The notes: generated by a model from the sequence alone, not told the origin. A stretch of DNA of 64,000 nucleotides from Teichococcus wenyumeiae (GCF_003696345.1 NZ_RFLX01000015.1:80502-144501); one strand, 5' to 3'; shown: positions 53,300 through 62,459, numbered from the stretch's first letter. A program made the numbers and translations.

Positions 53300-54180
53300 T
53301 GCGCCGGCAGCAGCAGCCGGGGCCCGCGGCGGCCGAGCGGCTGACCATTCAAGCGGGGAAGCTGGCGCGGTTCAGCGTCATGCTAGAGGCCGGCGTGACG
53401 CTGAACGAGGCGGTGGCCCGCGCCATGCGCGCCGAGGGCCATCGGAGCGGGGTGCTGGTGCTGCATGGCGGGGTGTTCCGGCGGCTGCGCTACGTCATCC
53501 CCGCCCTGTCCACCGAGCCGCGCTACGCCGCCTACTACTCCCAAACCCATGAGGCCGCGGCCCCCGCGCGCGGCGGGCAGGTGAACATCACCTTCGGCGA
53601 ACGCGAGGATGGCCCCTTCGCCCATATTCATGCGAGTTGGACCGGGGCCGATGGAAAGCGCGCCGCCGGCCATATCCTGCCGCTGGAGACGATGCTGGCC
53701 GAGCCGGTGGAGGCTGAGGCCTGGGCTGTCGAGGGTGCCGGCTTCACGGTCCGCCCGGATGCGGAAACCAACTTCTCGCTCTTCACGCCGGAAGCCTGGG
53801 CCGCGCCAACCGGCCCGGCCACCGGGGCACTGGTCAAGATCCAGCCGAACGAGGATGCCTGCGCCGCCTTGGAGGCCGCCTGCGCCCGGCTCGGCTGGCC
53901 GGCGGCGCGGGTTTGCGGCGGCCTCGGCAGCCTGGTGGGTGCGCGCTTCGCCGATGGGCGCTGCATGGGCATGGCGCCGGCCGAGGTGCTGGTGCGGGAC
54001 GGCCAGGTGCTGCCCGCCCAGGGCCAGGAGCCACCGCGCGCCGCGTTGACCCTGCTGGCCGTGGATCACGAGGGGCGGGTGGAGGAAGGCGCGATCCTGC
54101 CCGGCGAGAACCCAGTGCTGATGACCTTCGAGCTGCTGCTGGCGCCGCTGCCGGAGGCTGCCGGGCCAGCGCCACGCTGA
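53299..54180 (+). CDS. Tandem PPC (DUF296)-domain protein
   Basis: This 293-aa protein carries two PPC/DUF296-like domains. The first (about 20-165) shows ARFSVMLEAGVTLNEAVARA, VLHGGVFRRLRYV and the His-containing DGPFAHIHASW followed by AAGHILPLETM. The second (about 180-285) begins GALVKIQPNEDACAALEAAC and has CGGLGSLVGARFADGR and PVLMTFELLLAPL. Bacterial PPC proteins form trimers of unknown function. Its ATG overlaps the synthetase stop by one base. Coupling with thiolase and ligase suggests a role in acyl-CoA metabolism rather than DNA binding. Confidence 0.85.
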   Translation: MRRQQQPGPAAAERLTIQAGKLARFSVMLEAGVTLNEAVARAMRAEGHRSGVLVLHGGVFRRLRYVIPALSTEPRYAAYYSQTHEAAAPARGGQVNITFGEREDGPFAHIHASWTGADGKRAAGHILPLETMLAEPVEAEAWAVEGAGFTVRPDAETNFSLFTPEAWAAPTGPATGALVKIQPNEDACAALEAACARLGWPAARVCGGLGSLVGARFADGRCMGMAPAEVLVRDGQVLPAQGQEPPRAALTLLAVDHEGRVEEGAILPGENPVLMTFELLLAPLPEAAGPAPR

Positions 54181-54186
54181 GCCGCT

Positions 54187-54207
54187 GCCGGCAGGAGACC
54201 TGCCGGC
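54187..54207. terminator. Bidirectional hairpin terminator
   Basis: A perfect 9-bp stem (arm GCCGGCAGG) with a 3-base loop lies 6 bp after the PPC-gene stop and 15 bp before the end of the converging RES toxin gene. It should terminate both. Confidence 0.8.
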
Positions 54208-54222
54208 CCTGGAAGCGCCGCC

Positions 54223-54894
54223 TCAGGCGCCGCTCAACCGCTTCAGGCTGATCCGGGGCGAGGCGGCCTGCACGGCCAGCAGCCAGTGGTCGGCCTGGGT
54301 CACCTGGAGAATGTTGCGCGGACGATGGGCCACGATATTGGTGCCCCCGGCATGCCGCACGCTGTCATAGATGATGCCCGCCCCGCCCGAGGCACGGATG
54401 CTTTCCCCCAGGAGCTGGGAGGCCGCGTAGCTGCCGGTGGCATAGACCTCCGGCCGCGCCGCCTGCTGCCCCCGAAGGTCCAGGTAATCCCCCGCGAGGC
54501 TGGCCGTGTAGGTCCGGAAGGCCCGTTGCAGCCTGGGCGCACCGGTGGCCACGGCTTCCCGCCGCAGGTGGTGCGCCACTTCGATGGCCGCTGTCCGCAG
54601 GCTGGCCGCGGCATACCAGGCCCCCAGGTCCGGCCCGTTGAAGCGCGCGCCCGAGGGCGGCGCGTGCAGGAAGGTGGCCATGACGACGCTGGAATTCGGG
54701 CGGCCGTAGACCCATTCCGCCTCGGGCAGCCGCCGCAGCCGCTCTTCCACCAGCCGGTCGTTGGTCCAGCCGGCAAGCTCCATGACGGCTTCGGCATCCG
54801 CCGCCGTGGCCACGGTGTCGAACAGCCCGATGGGCGGGAATTTCGAGGGAATCAGGCGGTAGCTGGGGGCCGGAGCGGCCGCATGGGCATCCAT
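54223..54894 (-). CDS. RES-domain toxin
   Basis: This 223-aa protein has the RES fold of ParT/MbcT/Res toxins, which inactivate cells by degrading NAD+ or ADP-ribosylating targets. Catalytic-type residues are the Arg in SYRLIPSKF, GARFNGPDLGAWYAA (with Tyr), the Glu in TAAIEVAHHL and the Ser in IIYDSVRHAGGTNIVAHRP. ATG 54894 overlaps the antitoxin stop (ATGA), the usual antitoxin-first order. The longer open frame upstream only re-reads the antitoxin gene. Confidence 0.9.
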   Translation of the reverse strand: MDAHAAAPAPSYRLIPSKFPPIGLFDTVATAADAEAVMELAGWTNDRLVEERLRRLPEAEWVYGRPNSSVVMATFLHAPPSGARFNGPDLGAWYAAASLRTAAIEVAHHLRREAVATGAPRLQRAFRTYTASLAGDYLDLRGQQAARPEVYATGSYAASQLLGESIRASGGAGIIYDSVRHAGGTNIVAHRPRNILQVTQADHWLLAVQAASPRISLKRLSGA

Positions 54895-55424
54895 CAAGAG
54901 ATGATCAGATCCTCGTCCGTGTAAGGCCGGGCGTTCTGGTCGAGCGCCTCCACCGGCTCCATGTAGAGGCCGCCGCGCGCGGCATCGAGGAAGCGGCGCA
55001 CCGTCATCAGCCCGTCCTGGGTGCCGCTGGTCACCAGATCCAGCGGCGGCCTGCCGCCAAAGACGATCGCCCCATGCGGGGCCCGCAGCCACGCCATCCC
55101 TTCCCGCTCACTGCCATGCAGCACGCCAAGGGCCTGATGGATGCCGAGCACGGCCGAGATCCGCGTCAGCACATCGGCATCAAGGGTGATCTCGCCATGC
55201 TCGCGAACCGTCTTGGCCCATTTGTGGAAGGTCGAGCGCGGCGGGTAGCCGAGCACCAGCAGGCGTTGGGTCTCGTCGAGCCCCCAGAGATCGGCAATGG
55301 CCAGGAAGGTCCGCAGTCCGGGAGCACTGAGGCGGCGGCGGTTTTCCGGCGCGAAGCGGCTCCGGTCCAGGCGGTACGGCCTGGGGGCGACAGGCGAGCG
55401 TGCGGCACTCTGGACAGCGGTCAT
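54894..55424 (-). CDS. Xre/MbcA/ParS-type antitoxin
   Basis: This 176-aa antitoxin partners the RES toxin. The N-terminal half is a helix-turn-helix-like region (RTFLAIADLWGLDETQRLLV, then GYPPRSTFHKWAKTVREH). The C-terminal toxin-binding domain contains RISAVLGIHQALGVLHG, MAWLRAPHGAIVFGGRPPLD and the helix MTVRRFLDAARGG. It neutralises the toxin by direct binding and represses the operon. A dyad with arms GATATG lies just upstream. Confidence 0.9.
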   Translation of the reverse strand: MTAVQSAARSPVAPRPYRLDRSRFAPENRRRLSAPGLRTFLAIADLWGLDETQRLLVLGYPPRSTFHKWAKTVREHGEITLDADVLTRISAVLGIHQALGVLHGSEREGMAWLRAPHGAIVFGGRPPLDLVTSGTQDGLMTVRRFLDAARGGLYMEPVEALDQNARPYTDEDLIIS

Positions 55425-55444
55425 AAGGCGGCCTCCTATGCCTC

Positions 55445-55465
55445 GATATGGACTATGCTCATATC
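55445..55465. promoter_or_regulatory. Operator candidate of the RES/Xre operon
   Basis: The arms GATATG and CATATC form a 6-bp inverted repeat across a 9-bp spacer, 21 bp upstream of the antitoxin start, in an A+T-rich patch. Antitoxins of this class bind their own promoter, so this is the likely site. Confidence 0.55.
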
Positions 55466-55621
55466 AGGACAATGTCAAAGGATTAAAGCCCCTGCTGAGC
55501 CATGGCGTTCATTTCTAAAGCCCGAGGGGAAAGCCCTGGGTTAAGATACAACCCAGAATGCCCTTAGGTGCTTTCCGCCTAGGTTGCTTTAGCCTAGAAA
55601 CAGCGGCTCACACGTGAGGGG

Positions 55622-56278
55622 ATGATGGACGGCCAAGGTAACCTCGTCCCACGGCTGGAGATGTTGTTCGGAAACGTCTGGCAGGCCGCGCTGGACCATG
55701 CCGGAATATTGTCCCGGCGCCGGGCGCGCGACATCGGGGCCGGGGATGGCCCCAGCGGTGCGCTCCGCGCCCTGATCGAAACCTTGGAAGCCACGCCGGC
55801 CTCGGCCTGGCCGGAGCGTTGGCGTGGGCTGGGCAAGGCTTCGGAGACCTGCCCCACCCTGGCCCTCTTCCCCCAGGACCTGCTGGAAGGCCGCATCCAG
55901 CCGCAGGACGCCGTGATCGTCTGGGACCGGCGCCCCCGGCTTCATGCTCCGGCTGCGCATGTGAACATCGCCGTCGGCTACTTGCCGAAAGGCTGCTTCA
56001 CGGGGCTCCCCCGCGACCACGGATCCAGGACGCGCTGGCGGCTCTGGTGCAGCCAGTGGGACGGGAGCCACGGCGCCACGACGCCGGACTGGATGCGGCG
56101 GGCGGAAGAAACGCCGGAAGGCCTGCTGGCGGAATGGGTTGCCCGGGGCGCCATGGACGAGGCCGAACTGGCACTTGCGCTCACCACCCTTTCCGCGCGC
56201 ATCGCCGGCTTCTCGCGCCAGCGGATGCTGGACATGGCCGAGGCACGCCGCGCGGGTGCCCCGCAGGTGGCGCGGTGA
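55622..56278 (+). CDS. Unrecognised 218-aa protein coupled to a hybrid histidine kinase
   Basis: I do not recognise this family. The protein is soluble, with no signal or membrane segment. Visible segments are VPRLEMLFGNVWQAALDHAG (helical), an Arg-rich ILSRRRARDIG, a central TLALFPQDLLEGRIQPQDAV with VIVWDRRPRL, a Trp/Arg-rich HGSRTRWRLWCSQWDGSHG, and a helical C-terminus. The paired Met codons at 55622/55625 follow GAGGGG. Its TGA overlaps the kinase ATG (TGATG), so it is translated with the kinase and probably works with it, perhaps as a sensor or partner protein. Confidence 0.7.
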   Translation: MMDGQGNLVPRLEMLFGNVWQAALDHAGILSRRRARDIGAGDGPSGALRALIETLEATPASAWPERWRGLGKASETCPTLALFPQDLLEGRIQPQDAVIVWDRRPRLHAPAAHVNIAVGYLPKGCFTGLPRDHGSRTRWRLWCSQWDGSHGATTPDWMRRAEETPEGLLAEWVARGAMDEAELALALTTLSARIAGFSRQRMLDMAEARRAGAPQVAR

Positions 56279-59200
56279 TGCCCCCGGACGAGCAAGCAGA
56301 CCAGACGGAACTGGCGCGGCTGCGGCGCCGTGAAGCCGAGCTGGAGGCCGAGGTCGCACAGCTCCGGGCTGGCATGAGGGAAGAGGGCTCAGCCTCGCCC
56401 GGTTCACTCAACGCCGCGCTGCAGCGCGTCAACGCCGAGTTGCGCCGGAGCCAGGCCGAACTCCAGAAGAGCTCGGAGCTCCACCGGCTCATCCTGGAGA
56501 GTGCGACCGACTACGCCATCTTCAGCATGGACCTGTCGGGCAGGGTGACATCCTGGAACGAGGGGGCGCGGCGCACCCTCGGCTGGGAGGAGGCCGAGAT
56601 CCTCGGCCAGCCGGGCAGCGTGATCTTCCTGCCCGAGGATCGGGCCACCGGCCTGCCCGGCGCCGAGATGGACATCGCCCTGGAGCACGGCCGGGCGGAG
56701 GGTGAGCGCTGGCACGTCCGGAAGGACGGCTCGCGCTTCTGGGCCCGCGGCCAGATGATGCCGCTCCGGGACGGCGAGGTGCGGGGCTTCCTCAAGATCC
56801 TGCGGGACCGCACGGAGGAGCGCCGGTCCCAGCAGGAAGCCGAGCTGGCCGAGGCGCGCGCCGCTGACCTGCTTGAAGCCATGGGCGATGCCTTCATGGC
56901 CATGGATCGCGACTTCCGGATCGTGCAAGTGAACGGCAGGGCAATCGAGCTTGAGGGCAGGTCCCGCGAAGACCTGCTCGGCCAGGTGCACTGGGACCTC
57001 TGGCCAGCCTCCGTGGGCACGCCGCTGGAGGCGGCCTACCGGCGCTGCCTGGAGGAACGCGTCCCCGTCACTCTCGAGAACCACTATGTCTCGGACCACC
57101 GCGACACATGGTTCGAGATCCGGGCCTATCCGACGGCCGATGGCATCGTGGTCTTCTACCGCGACATCAGCGACCGGAAGCGCGACGAGCATGTGCTGCG
57201 CATGCGGGCGCGCAGGCTGGAGATCGTGTCCGAGACCGCGGCCAGGTTCCTCGACACAGGGGACCCGGACGAGGTTCTGCGATCGCTCTTCCAGTCGCTG
57301 GCCGATGAATTCGGCATCGATGCGGCATTGAGCTTCGTGGCCGATGAAGGAGAAAACGCGCTGCATCTCGCCGCCCGCTTCGGGCTGCCGCCGGAGGTCG
57401 AGGCGGAGGTCGCGCGGATCGACATGGACGGCAGCTCCGTGTGCGGCCATGTCGCGTGCACCCGGCGGGCCATGTATGTCGGCAACGTGCAGGCCAGCGA
57501 CGATCCCCGCACGGGCATCGTCCGGCGGCATGGCATCCGCGCCTATGCCGCCTTCCCGCTGCTGGCGGCGGAACGGCTTCTGGGCACCTTGTCCTTCGGG
57601 ACGCGGCGCCGCGACCGCTTCTCCAACGCCGACCTGCTCTTCATGGGCACCCTGGCGCAACAGGCCGCCGCGGCCCGCGAGCGCCTGCGCGCCGAAACCG
57701 AGCTGCGCCAGCAGACGGACCTGCTGGCGACCATCACGGAGCATGCCGCTGAGGCGCTGTTCCTGATGGACCCTGAAGGGCGCATCACCTTCGCCAACCC
57801 GGCCGCCGAGCAGATGTTCGGCTGGCAGCGCGGCGAGCTGATGGGCCGCGCCCTGCATGACCTCCTGCATCACCACCACGAGGACGGCCAGCCCTACAGC
57901 GCCAGCGAATGCCCGCTGGTCCGGGCACTGTCGTCCGGCGAGGTGCTGCGCGGGCATGAGGACGTGTTTTTCCGCAAGACCGGCGACACGGTCGACGTCG
58001 CCTGCTCGAACGCGCCGATCCTGGTGGAGGGCCGGGTCACGGGCGCCGTTCTGGTTGTGCATGACATCACAGAGCGCAGGCGGGCGGTGCGGGCCCTGGC
58101 GGAGAGCGAGGCGCGGCTGCGGGAAAGCGAAGGCCGCTTCCGGCTGCTCGCCTCCTCCTCGCCGGCCATCATCTGGCTCGGCCACCAGGACGGGACGCTG
58201 AGCTACCTCAACGATGCCTGGTACGAATATACCGGCCTGACAGCGGAGGAATCCCTCCCCCTCGGCTGGGACAGGATCCTGCATCCCGAGGATGCCGGAA
58301 CGCTTCTCACCGCCTGGCAGAAAGCCCGCAGCGAGGGCGGCATCTATGCCGTGGACTGCCGCTTCCGGCGCCATGACGGCGCCTACCGGTGGTTCCAGAT
58401 CCGTGGCATGCCGGTGCGCGACACCAGCGGCGAGATCACCGTCTGGCTCGGCAACAACACCGACATCCACGACCGCCGCACGCTGGCAGACGCGCTGCTG
58501 GCCATCAACGAGGCGCTGGAAGCACGCGTCGCGGAACGTACCGCGGACCTGGACCGCATGTGGCGCCTCTCGACGGATATCATGCTGGTCGGGCGCTTCG
58601 ATTCGACGATGACGGCGGTAAACCCCGCCTGGCGGACGCTGCTGGGCTGGAGCGAGGCGGAGCTGCTCGGCAGCCGCTTCCTCGACCTGATCCACCCGGA
58701 GGATCGTGAAGCCAGCACGGCGGCCGTGGGCCAGCTTGCCGAAGGGGCGCGGGTCCTCCACTTCCAGAACCGCTACCGGCACAAGGACGGCAGCTACCGG
58801 TGGATCTCCTGGACCGGCGTTCCGGATGAAAGCTTCATCCACGCCGTGGGGCGCGACATCACGGCCGAGAAGATCGCGGCCGAGGAACTGGAGCGGGCGC
58901 AGGAGCAGCTTCGTCAGTCCCAGAAGATGGAGGCCGTCGGCCAGCTCACCGGGGGCCTGGCGCATGACTTCAACAACCTGCTGACCGGCATCACCGGCAG
59001 CCTGGACCTGATCGGGCTCAGGATCGCCCGGGGCCAGACGCAGGATCTCTCACGCTACCTGGAAGCCGCCCAAAGCTCGGCACAGCGCGCGGCCACGCTG
59101 ACCCATCGGCTGCTGGCCTTTTCGCGGCGGCAGACGCTCGACCCGAAGCCGACCGGCATCACCCGGCTTGTCAGCTCGATGGAAGACCTCATCCGCCGGT

Positions 59201-60081
59201 CCGTCGGGCCCGCCATCCAGGTCGAGACGGCGATACCGCCGGACCTGTGGATGACGCTGTGCGACCCCAACCAGCTTGAGAACGCGTTGCTCAACCTGGC
59301 GATCAACGGCCGCGACGCCATGCCGGATGGCGGGCGCCTCACCATCGAGGCGGTCAACAAGTCGCTGGGCGACCCGCGCGCGGCACGGCTGCGCGGGGTG
59401 GAGCCGGGCGAGTATGTGATGGTTTCCGTCACCGACACCGGCACCGGCATGCCGCCCGAGGTCGCCGAACGGGCTTTCGAGCCCTTCTACACCACCAAGC
59501 CGCTGGGCCAGGGGACCGGCCTCGGGCTGTCGATGGTCTATGGCTTCGCGCAGCAGTCCGGCGGGCGCGTGCGCATCACCAGCGAGGTGGGCCGGGGCAC
59601 CGCCGTGCACATCTACCTGCCGCGCTATGTCGGGGAGACCGTGGCCGATGTGGCGGCCGAAGCGCCATCCGGCGCTCTCGGCGCCGGGGCGAAGGGATCG
59701 GTGCTGGTGGTGGATGACGAGCCGGTCATCCGCATGCTGGTCACCGAGGTCCTCGAGGAACTCGGCTATGACACCATCGAGGCGGCCGATGGCCCGGAAG
59801 GCCTGCGCATCCTTCAGTCCCCCCGGCGCCTGGACCTGCTGGTGACGGATGTGGGCCTGCCGGGCGGCGTGAACGGGCGGCAGCTGGCGGATGCCGCGCG
59901 CCAGCACAGGCCGGGGCTGAAGGTGCTCTTCATCACCGGCTATGCCGAGAATGCGGTGATCGGCAATGTGAGCCTCGAGCCCGGCATGCAGGTCATCACC
60001 AAGCCCTTCGCGATGACCGCTCTGGCCAGCCGCATCCGCGCCATGACCGGTGATGCGCTGAACGAGACCTGCGAGCCTTGA
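56278..60081 (+). CDS. Multi-PAS/GAF hybrid sensor histidine kinase with receiver domain
   Basis: This is a 1267-aa soluble hybrid kinase. It opens with a coiled coil (residues about 8-70). PAS domains follow at about 70-180 and 200-300, a GAF domain at 320-475, and three more PAS domains at about 480-600, 618-735 and 760-865. HisKA contains the phospho-acceptor His896 in GLAHDFNNLL. HATPase_c has NALLNLAINGRDAMPDGG, TDTGTGMPPEVAERAFEPF and TTKPLGQGTGLGLS. The C-terminal receiver has VLVVDDEPVIRMLV with Asp1191 in LLVTDVGLPGG. No membrane segment is seen, so it senses cytoplasmic signals (light, redox or ligand). The start at 56278 overlaps the upstream stop. Confidence 0.93.
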   Translation: MPPDEQADQTELARLRRREAELEAEVAQLRAGMREEGSASPGSLNAALQRVNAELRRSQAELQKSSELHRLILESATDYAIFSMDLSGRVTSWNEGARRTLGWEEAEILGQPGSVIFLPEDRATGLPGAEMDIALEHGRAEGERWHVRKDGSRFWARGQMMPLRDGEVRGFLKILRDRTEERRSQQEAELAEARAADLLEAMGDAFMAMDRDFRIVQVNGRAIELEGRSREDLLGQVHWDLWPASVGTPLEAAYRRCLEERVPVTLENHYVSDHRDTWFEIRAYPTADGIVVFYRDISDRKRDEHVLRMRARRLEIVSETAARFLDTGDPDEVLRSLFQSLADEFGIDAALSFVADEGENALHLAARFGLPPEVEAEVARIDMDGSSVCGHVACTRRAMYVGNVQASDDPRTGIVRRHGIRAYAAFPLLAAERLLGTLSFGTRRRDRFSNADLLFMGTLAQQAAAARERLRAETELRQQTDLLATITEHAAEALFLMDPEGRITFANPAAEQMFGWQRGELMGRALHDLLHHHHEDGQPYSASECPLVRALSSGEVLRGHEDVFFRKTGDTVDVACSNAPILVEGRVTGAVLVVHDITERRRAVRALAESEARLRESEGRFRLLASSSPAIIWLGHQDGTLSYLNDAWYEYTGLTAEESLPLGWDRILHPEDAGTLLTAWQKARSEGGIYAVDCRFRRHDGAYRWFQIRGMPVRDTSGEITVWLGNNTDIHDRRTLADALLAINEALEARVAERTADLDRMWRLSTDIMLVGRFDSTMTAVNPAWRTLLGWSEAELLGSRFLDLIHPEDREASTAAVGQLAEGARVLHFQNRYRHKDGSYRWISWTGVPDESFIHAVGRDITAEKIAAEELERAQEQLRQSQKMEAVGQLTGGLAHDFNNLLTGITGSLDLIGLRIARGQTQDLSRYLEAAQSSAQRAATLTHRLLAFSRRQTLDPKPTGITRLVSSMEDLIRRSVGPAIQVETAIPPDLWMTLCDPNQLENALLNLAINGRDAMPDGGRLTIEAVNKSLGDPRAARLRGVEPGEYVMVSVTDTGTGMPPEVAERAFEPFYTTKPLGQGTGLGLSMVYGFAQQSGGRVRITSEVGRGTAVHIYLPRYVGETVADVAAEAPSGALGAGAKGSVLVVDDEPVIRMLVTEVLEELGYDTIEAADGPEGLRILQSPRRLDLLVTDVGLPGGVNGRQLADAARQHRPGLKVLFITGYAENAVIGNVSLEPGMQVITKPFAMTALASRIRAMTGDALNETCEP

Positions 60082-60128
60082 GGTGAAGGGTTGGTGGGCG
60101 TGGAAGACCTCCGGGCCTCCGCCGGCTG

Positions 60129-61043
60129 TCAGCCCCGGACGGAGAACCGTTCATAGGCGGTGAAGCGGCGCATCGGCGGCTCCACCTCGCGGCCATAGAT
60201 GCTCTCGCAGAGGAAGGCGCATTCGGCGGCCTGCGCACCCTCCACCACGTCGATGTACCAGGCCCTGGGGTGTTCGTTGGCCTCGCCGTTCCACCGGTAG
60301 CCCCGCGCCTTCAAAGTATCCTTGTGGTGGAACGGCGCCTCGGCCGCCCAGATGCGCCAGCTTGGGCGCCGGGCGTTCTCCAGCAGCCGGGCCAGGCCGG
60401 TGACGCCGGAGCGGAGCAGCGGCCGCGCCAGGATCTGCAGCGTCGCCTGGCAGTCGTGCACGGCGCGGTGGCCGTCGAAGAACAGCCCGTGCTTCATCGC
60501 CAGATAGCCCAGCCTGCTGCCTTCGAACCCCTCGGCCGCCCAGTCGACATCCTTCAGCGAGCAGGCCCAGGGCTTCTCCGCGAAGGCGCCGCAGAAGGCT
60601 TCGGCGAACCGGCGGTCGAAGCCGGCATTATGGGCGATCATGAGAGCGGCCGGCTCGATGAACCGCGCCACTTCGGCGGGGTCGATGCTATGGCCGGCCA
60701 CCATCTCGTCCGTCAGGCCTGTCAGGGCCGTTATGGCGGGCGGGATGGGCACGGAGGGCTGCCGAAGCTGGCTGAACGCCTCCCCCACCGAATAGACCGT
60801 GCCGTCCAGCCCGTAGGTGAAGGGCAGCATGGCGATCTCGATGATCTCGTCCCGCAACGGGTCGAGCCCGGTCGTCTCGAGGTCCAGGAGCAGGCCAAGG
60901 CGGGTCCGGGTGCCGTCGGGGATCGCGGCCTGTGGGTGAGGTCTCACCCGGCGGAGCACGCGGTACTGCCCACTGGCCTCCAGCAACGCCGCCATCTCTT
61001 CCAGCGCGTGGAGGTCAGGTGCGGTCACGGCATCATGTGGCAT
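60129..61043 (-). CDS. DnaQ-like 3'-5' exonuclease (DEDDh)
   Basis: This is a 304-aa exonuclease-fold protein. The DEDDh residues are visible: Asp and Glu in LLLDLETTGLDPLRDE, Asp in IAHNAGFDRRFAEAF, and His/Asp in HRAVHDCQATLQIL. The region before (about 1-50) and a 90-residue C-terminal extension with WRIWAAEAPFHHKDTLKARG and YRWNGEANEHPRAWYIDV are outside the catalytic core; the latter resembles a small C-terminal domain found in stand-alone bacterial exonucleases. ATG 61043 is chosen (MPHDAVTAPDLHALEEM); the frame stays open upstream without similarity. It probably acts in DNA or RNA trimming or repair. Confidence 0.87.
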   Translation of the reverse strand: MPHDAVTAPDLHALEEMAALLEASGQYRVLRRVRPHPQAAIPDGTRTRLGLLLDLETTGLDPLRDEIIEIAMLPFTYGLDGTVYSVGEAFSQLRQPSVPIPPAITALTGLTDEMVAGHSIDPAEVARFIEPAALMIAHNAGFDRRFAEAFCGAFAEKPWACSLKDVDWAAEGFEGSRLGYLAMKHGLFFDGHRAVHDCQATLQILARPLLRSGVTGLARLLENARRPSWRIWAAEAPFHHKDTLKARGYRWNGEANEHPRAWYIDVVEGAQAAECAFLCESIYGREVEPPMRRFTAYERFSVRG

Positions 61044-61255
61044 GCCGCTTCCATGACGCCCGGCGCCGATATGCGCCAGTGGATCAGAACAGGAATAGCA
61101 CTTTGATGGTCTCTCAGGGCGCGCCCTTAACCCCGGCGCGCATTGCGGCGCGGCCACGCAATCGGCGGATGCCGGGCGGCGGTTTTCCTTTGCCAGCGGC
61201 GCGCCGGAGGAAGAAGCATGCACCTGGCAGAGTGGCTGCAACAGGAAGGCCGGCC

Positions 61256-62437
61256 ATGTCCATCGCACGCGAACGCGGGCTGGAAGCGCAGAGGCTCATC
61301 GAGGCGGCCCGCTCCCTCAGCCCGGCCATCACCGGCCTGCGGGACGATATCCAGCGCGAAAGGCGGTTGCCCGCCGTCCTCATCGAGCAGCTCCGCGAGC
61401 ATGGCTTCTTCTCGCTGTTCCTGCCGCGGCGGCTGGGCGGCCTCGAGCTGAGCCTGACCGACTACCTCCAGGTCGTGGAGGAGATGAGCCGGGTGGACGG
61501 CACCGTGGGATGGTGCGTGACCATCGGTGGCGGCGCTCCGCCCTGGCTCTCGGGCTTTCTGCCCGAGGCTGCCGCCCACCGGATCTTCGTGGCGGAGCGG
61601 GCGCTGGTGTCCGGCAACCTCGCGCCCCTCGGCCGGGCGGTGCCGTTACCAGGGGGCTACCGCGTGAGCGGACGCTGGGCCTATGGCAGCGGCATCCTGC
61701 ACAGCGCCTGGATCGCCACGGGATGCGTGGTGATGGAGGATGGTGTCCTGCGCCGGGCACTGGACGGCACCGTCGATACCCGCATCCTGTTTCTTCCGAC
61801 CGGCGAGGCGGAGATCATCGACACCTGGCATGTCGGAGGCCTTCGTGGAACCGGCAGCCACGACTACCGCATGGCCGATGTCTTCGTCCCGGCTTCCCAT
61901 GCCCTGGCACCGGATCAGGAGCCGGTGCAGCCCGGCCCCCTTTACACGATACCGCGGCACACCGTCCTCGGCCTCACGATCGCGGCCGTGCCGCTCGGCA
62001 TCGCGCGGGCGGCGCTGGATGCGGTCAGGGAGATCACGGCCGGCAAGACCCCCCGCATCCGGCCGGAGCTGCTGCGGGACCGGCCCGTCGTTCACGCCAC
62101 CCTCGGGCGGGCGGAAGCGCAATTGCGGGCCGCCCGTGCCTTCCTGCTCGAAGCCTGCGAGGCCGCCTGGAGCACCGCGGCGGGCGGCGGCACCGTCACC
62201 CTGGAGCAGCGGGTGGCGGTGCGGCTGGCCCTGGCCCAGGCGGGGGAGGTGTCGAAATCCGTGGTGCAGGCTGCCTATGACATCGGCGGCGGCACCTCGA
62301 TTTACGACCACTGCCCTCTGCAGCGCTGCTTTCGCGACGTGCATACGGCCTCTCAGCATGCCCAGGTTCAGAGTGCGAATTTCGAAACCGCCGGCCGCGT
62401 TCTGCTGGGCATCGAGCCGGGCACGCCGGTTCTCTGA
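61256..62437 (+). CDS. Acyl-CoA dehydrogenase-fold flavoprotein (group D monooxygenase-like)
   Basis: This 393-aa protein of the acyl-CoA dehydrogenase superfamily lacks the usual catalytic Glu context and resembles flavin-dependent hydroxylases/monooxygenases such as HsaA, DszC and HpaB-type C2 components: PAVLIEQLREHGFFSLFLPR, EMSRVDGTVGWCVTIGGGAP, VGGLRGTGSHDYRMADVFVP, and the C-terminal YDIGGGTSIYDHCPLQRCFR and DVHTASQHAQVQ. Such enzymes need a separate flavin reductase, not seen here. ATG 61256 has AGGAAGG upstream. It stands alone between the divergent exonuclease gene and a small convergent gene. Confidence 0.85.
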   Translation: MSIARERGLEAQRLIEAARSLSPAITGLRDDIQRERRLPAVLIEQLREHGFFSLFLPRRLGGLELSLTDYLQVVEEMSRVDGTVGWCVTIGGGAPPWLSGFLPEAAAHRIFVAERALVSGNLAPLGRAVPLPGGYRVSGRWAYGSGILHSAWIATGCVVMEDGVLRRALDGTVDTRILFLPTGEAEIIDTWHVGGLRGTGSHDYRMADVFVPASHALAPDQEPVQPGPLYTIPRHTVLGLTIAAVPLGIARAALDAVREITAGKTPRIRPELLRDRPVVHATLGRAEAQLRAARAFLLEACEAAWSTAAGGGTVTLEQRVAVRLALAQAGEVSKSVVQAAYDIGGGTSIYDHCPLQRCFRDVHTASQHAQVQSANFETAGRVLLGIEPGTPVL

Positions 62438-62459
62438 TACCGTGCTGGCCGCTGGCCGA

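Noticed and set aside
56404..58965. Long minus-strand frame opposite the hybrid kinase
   Set aside because: It lies antisense to PAS, GAF and HisKA domains; the composition is typical of a shadow frame.
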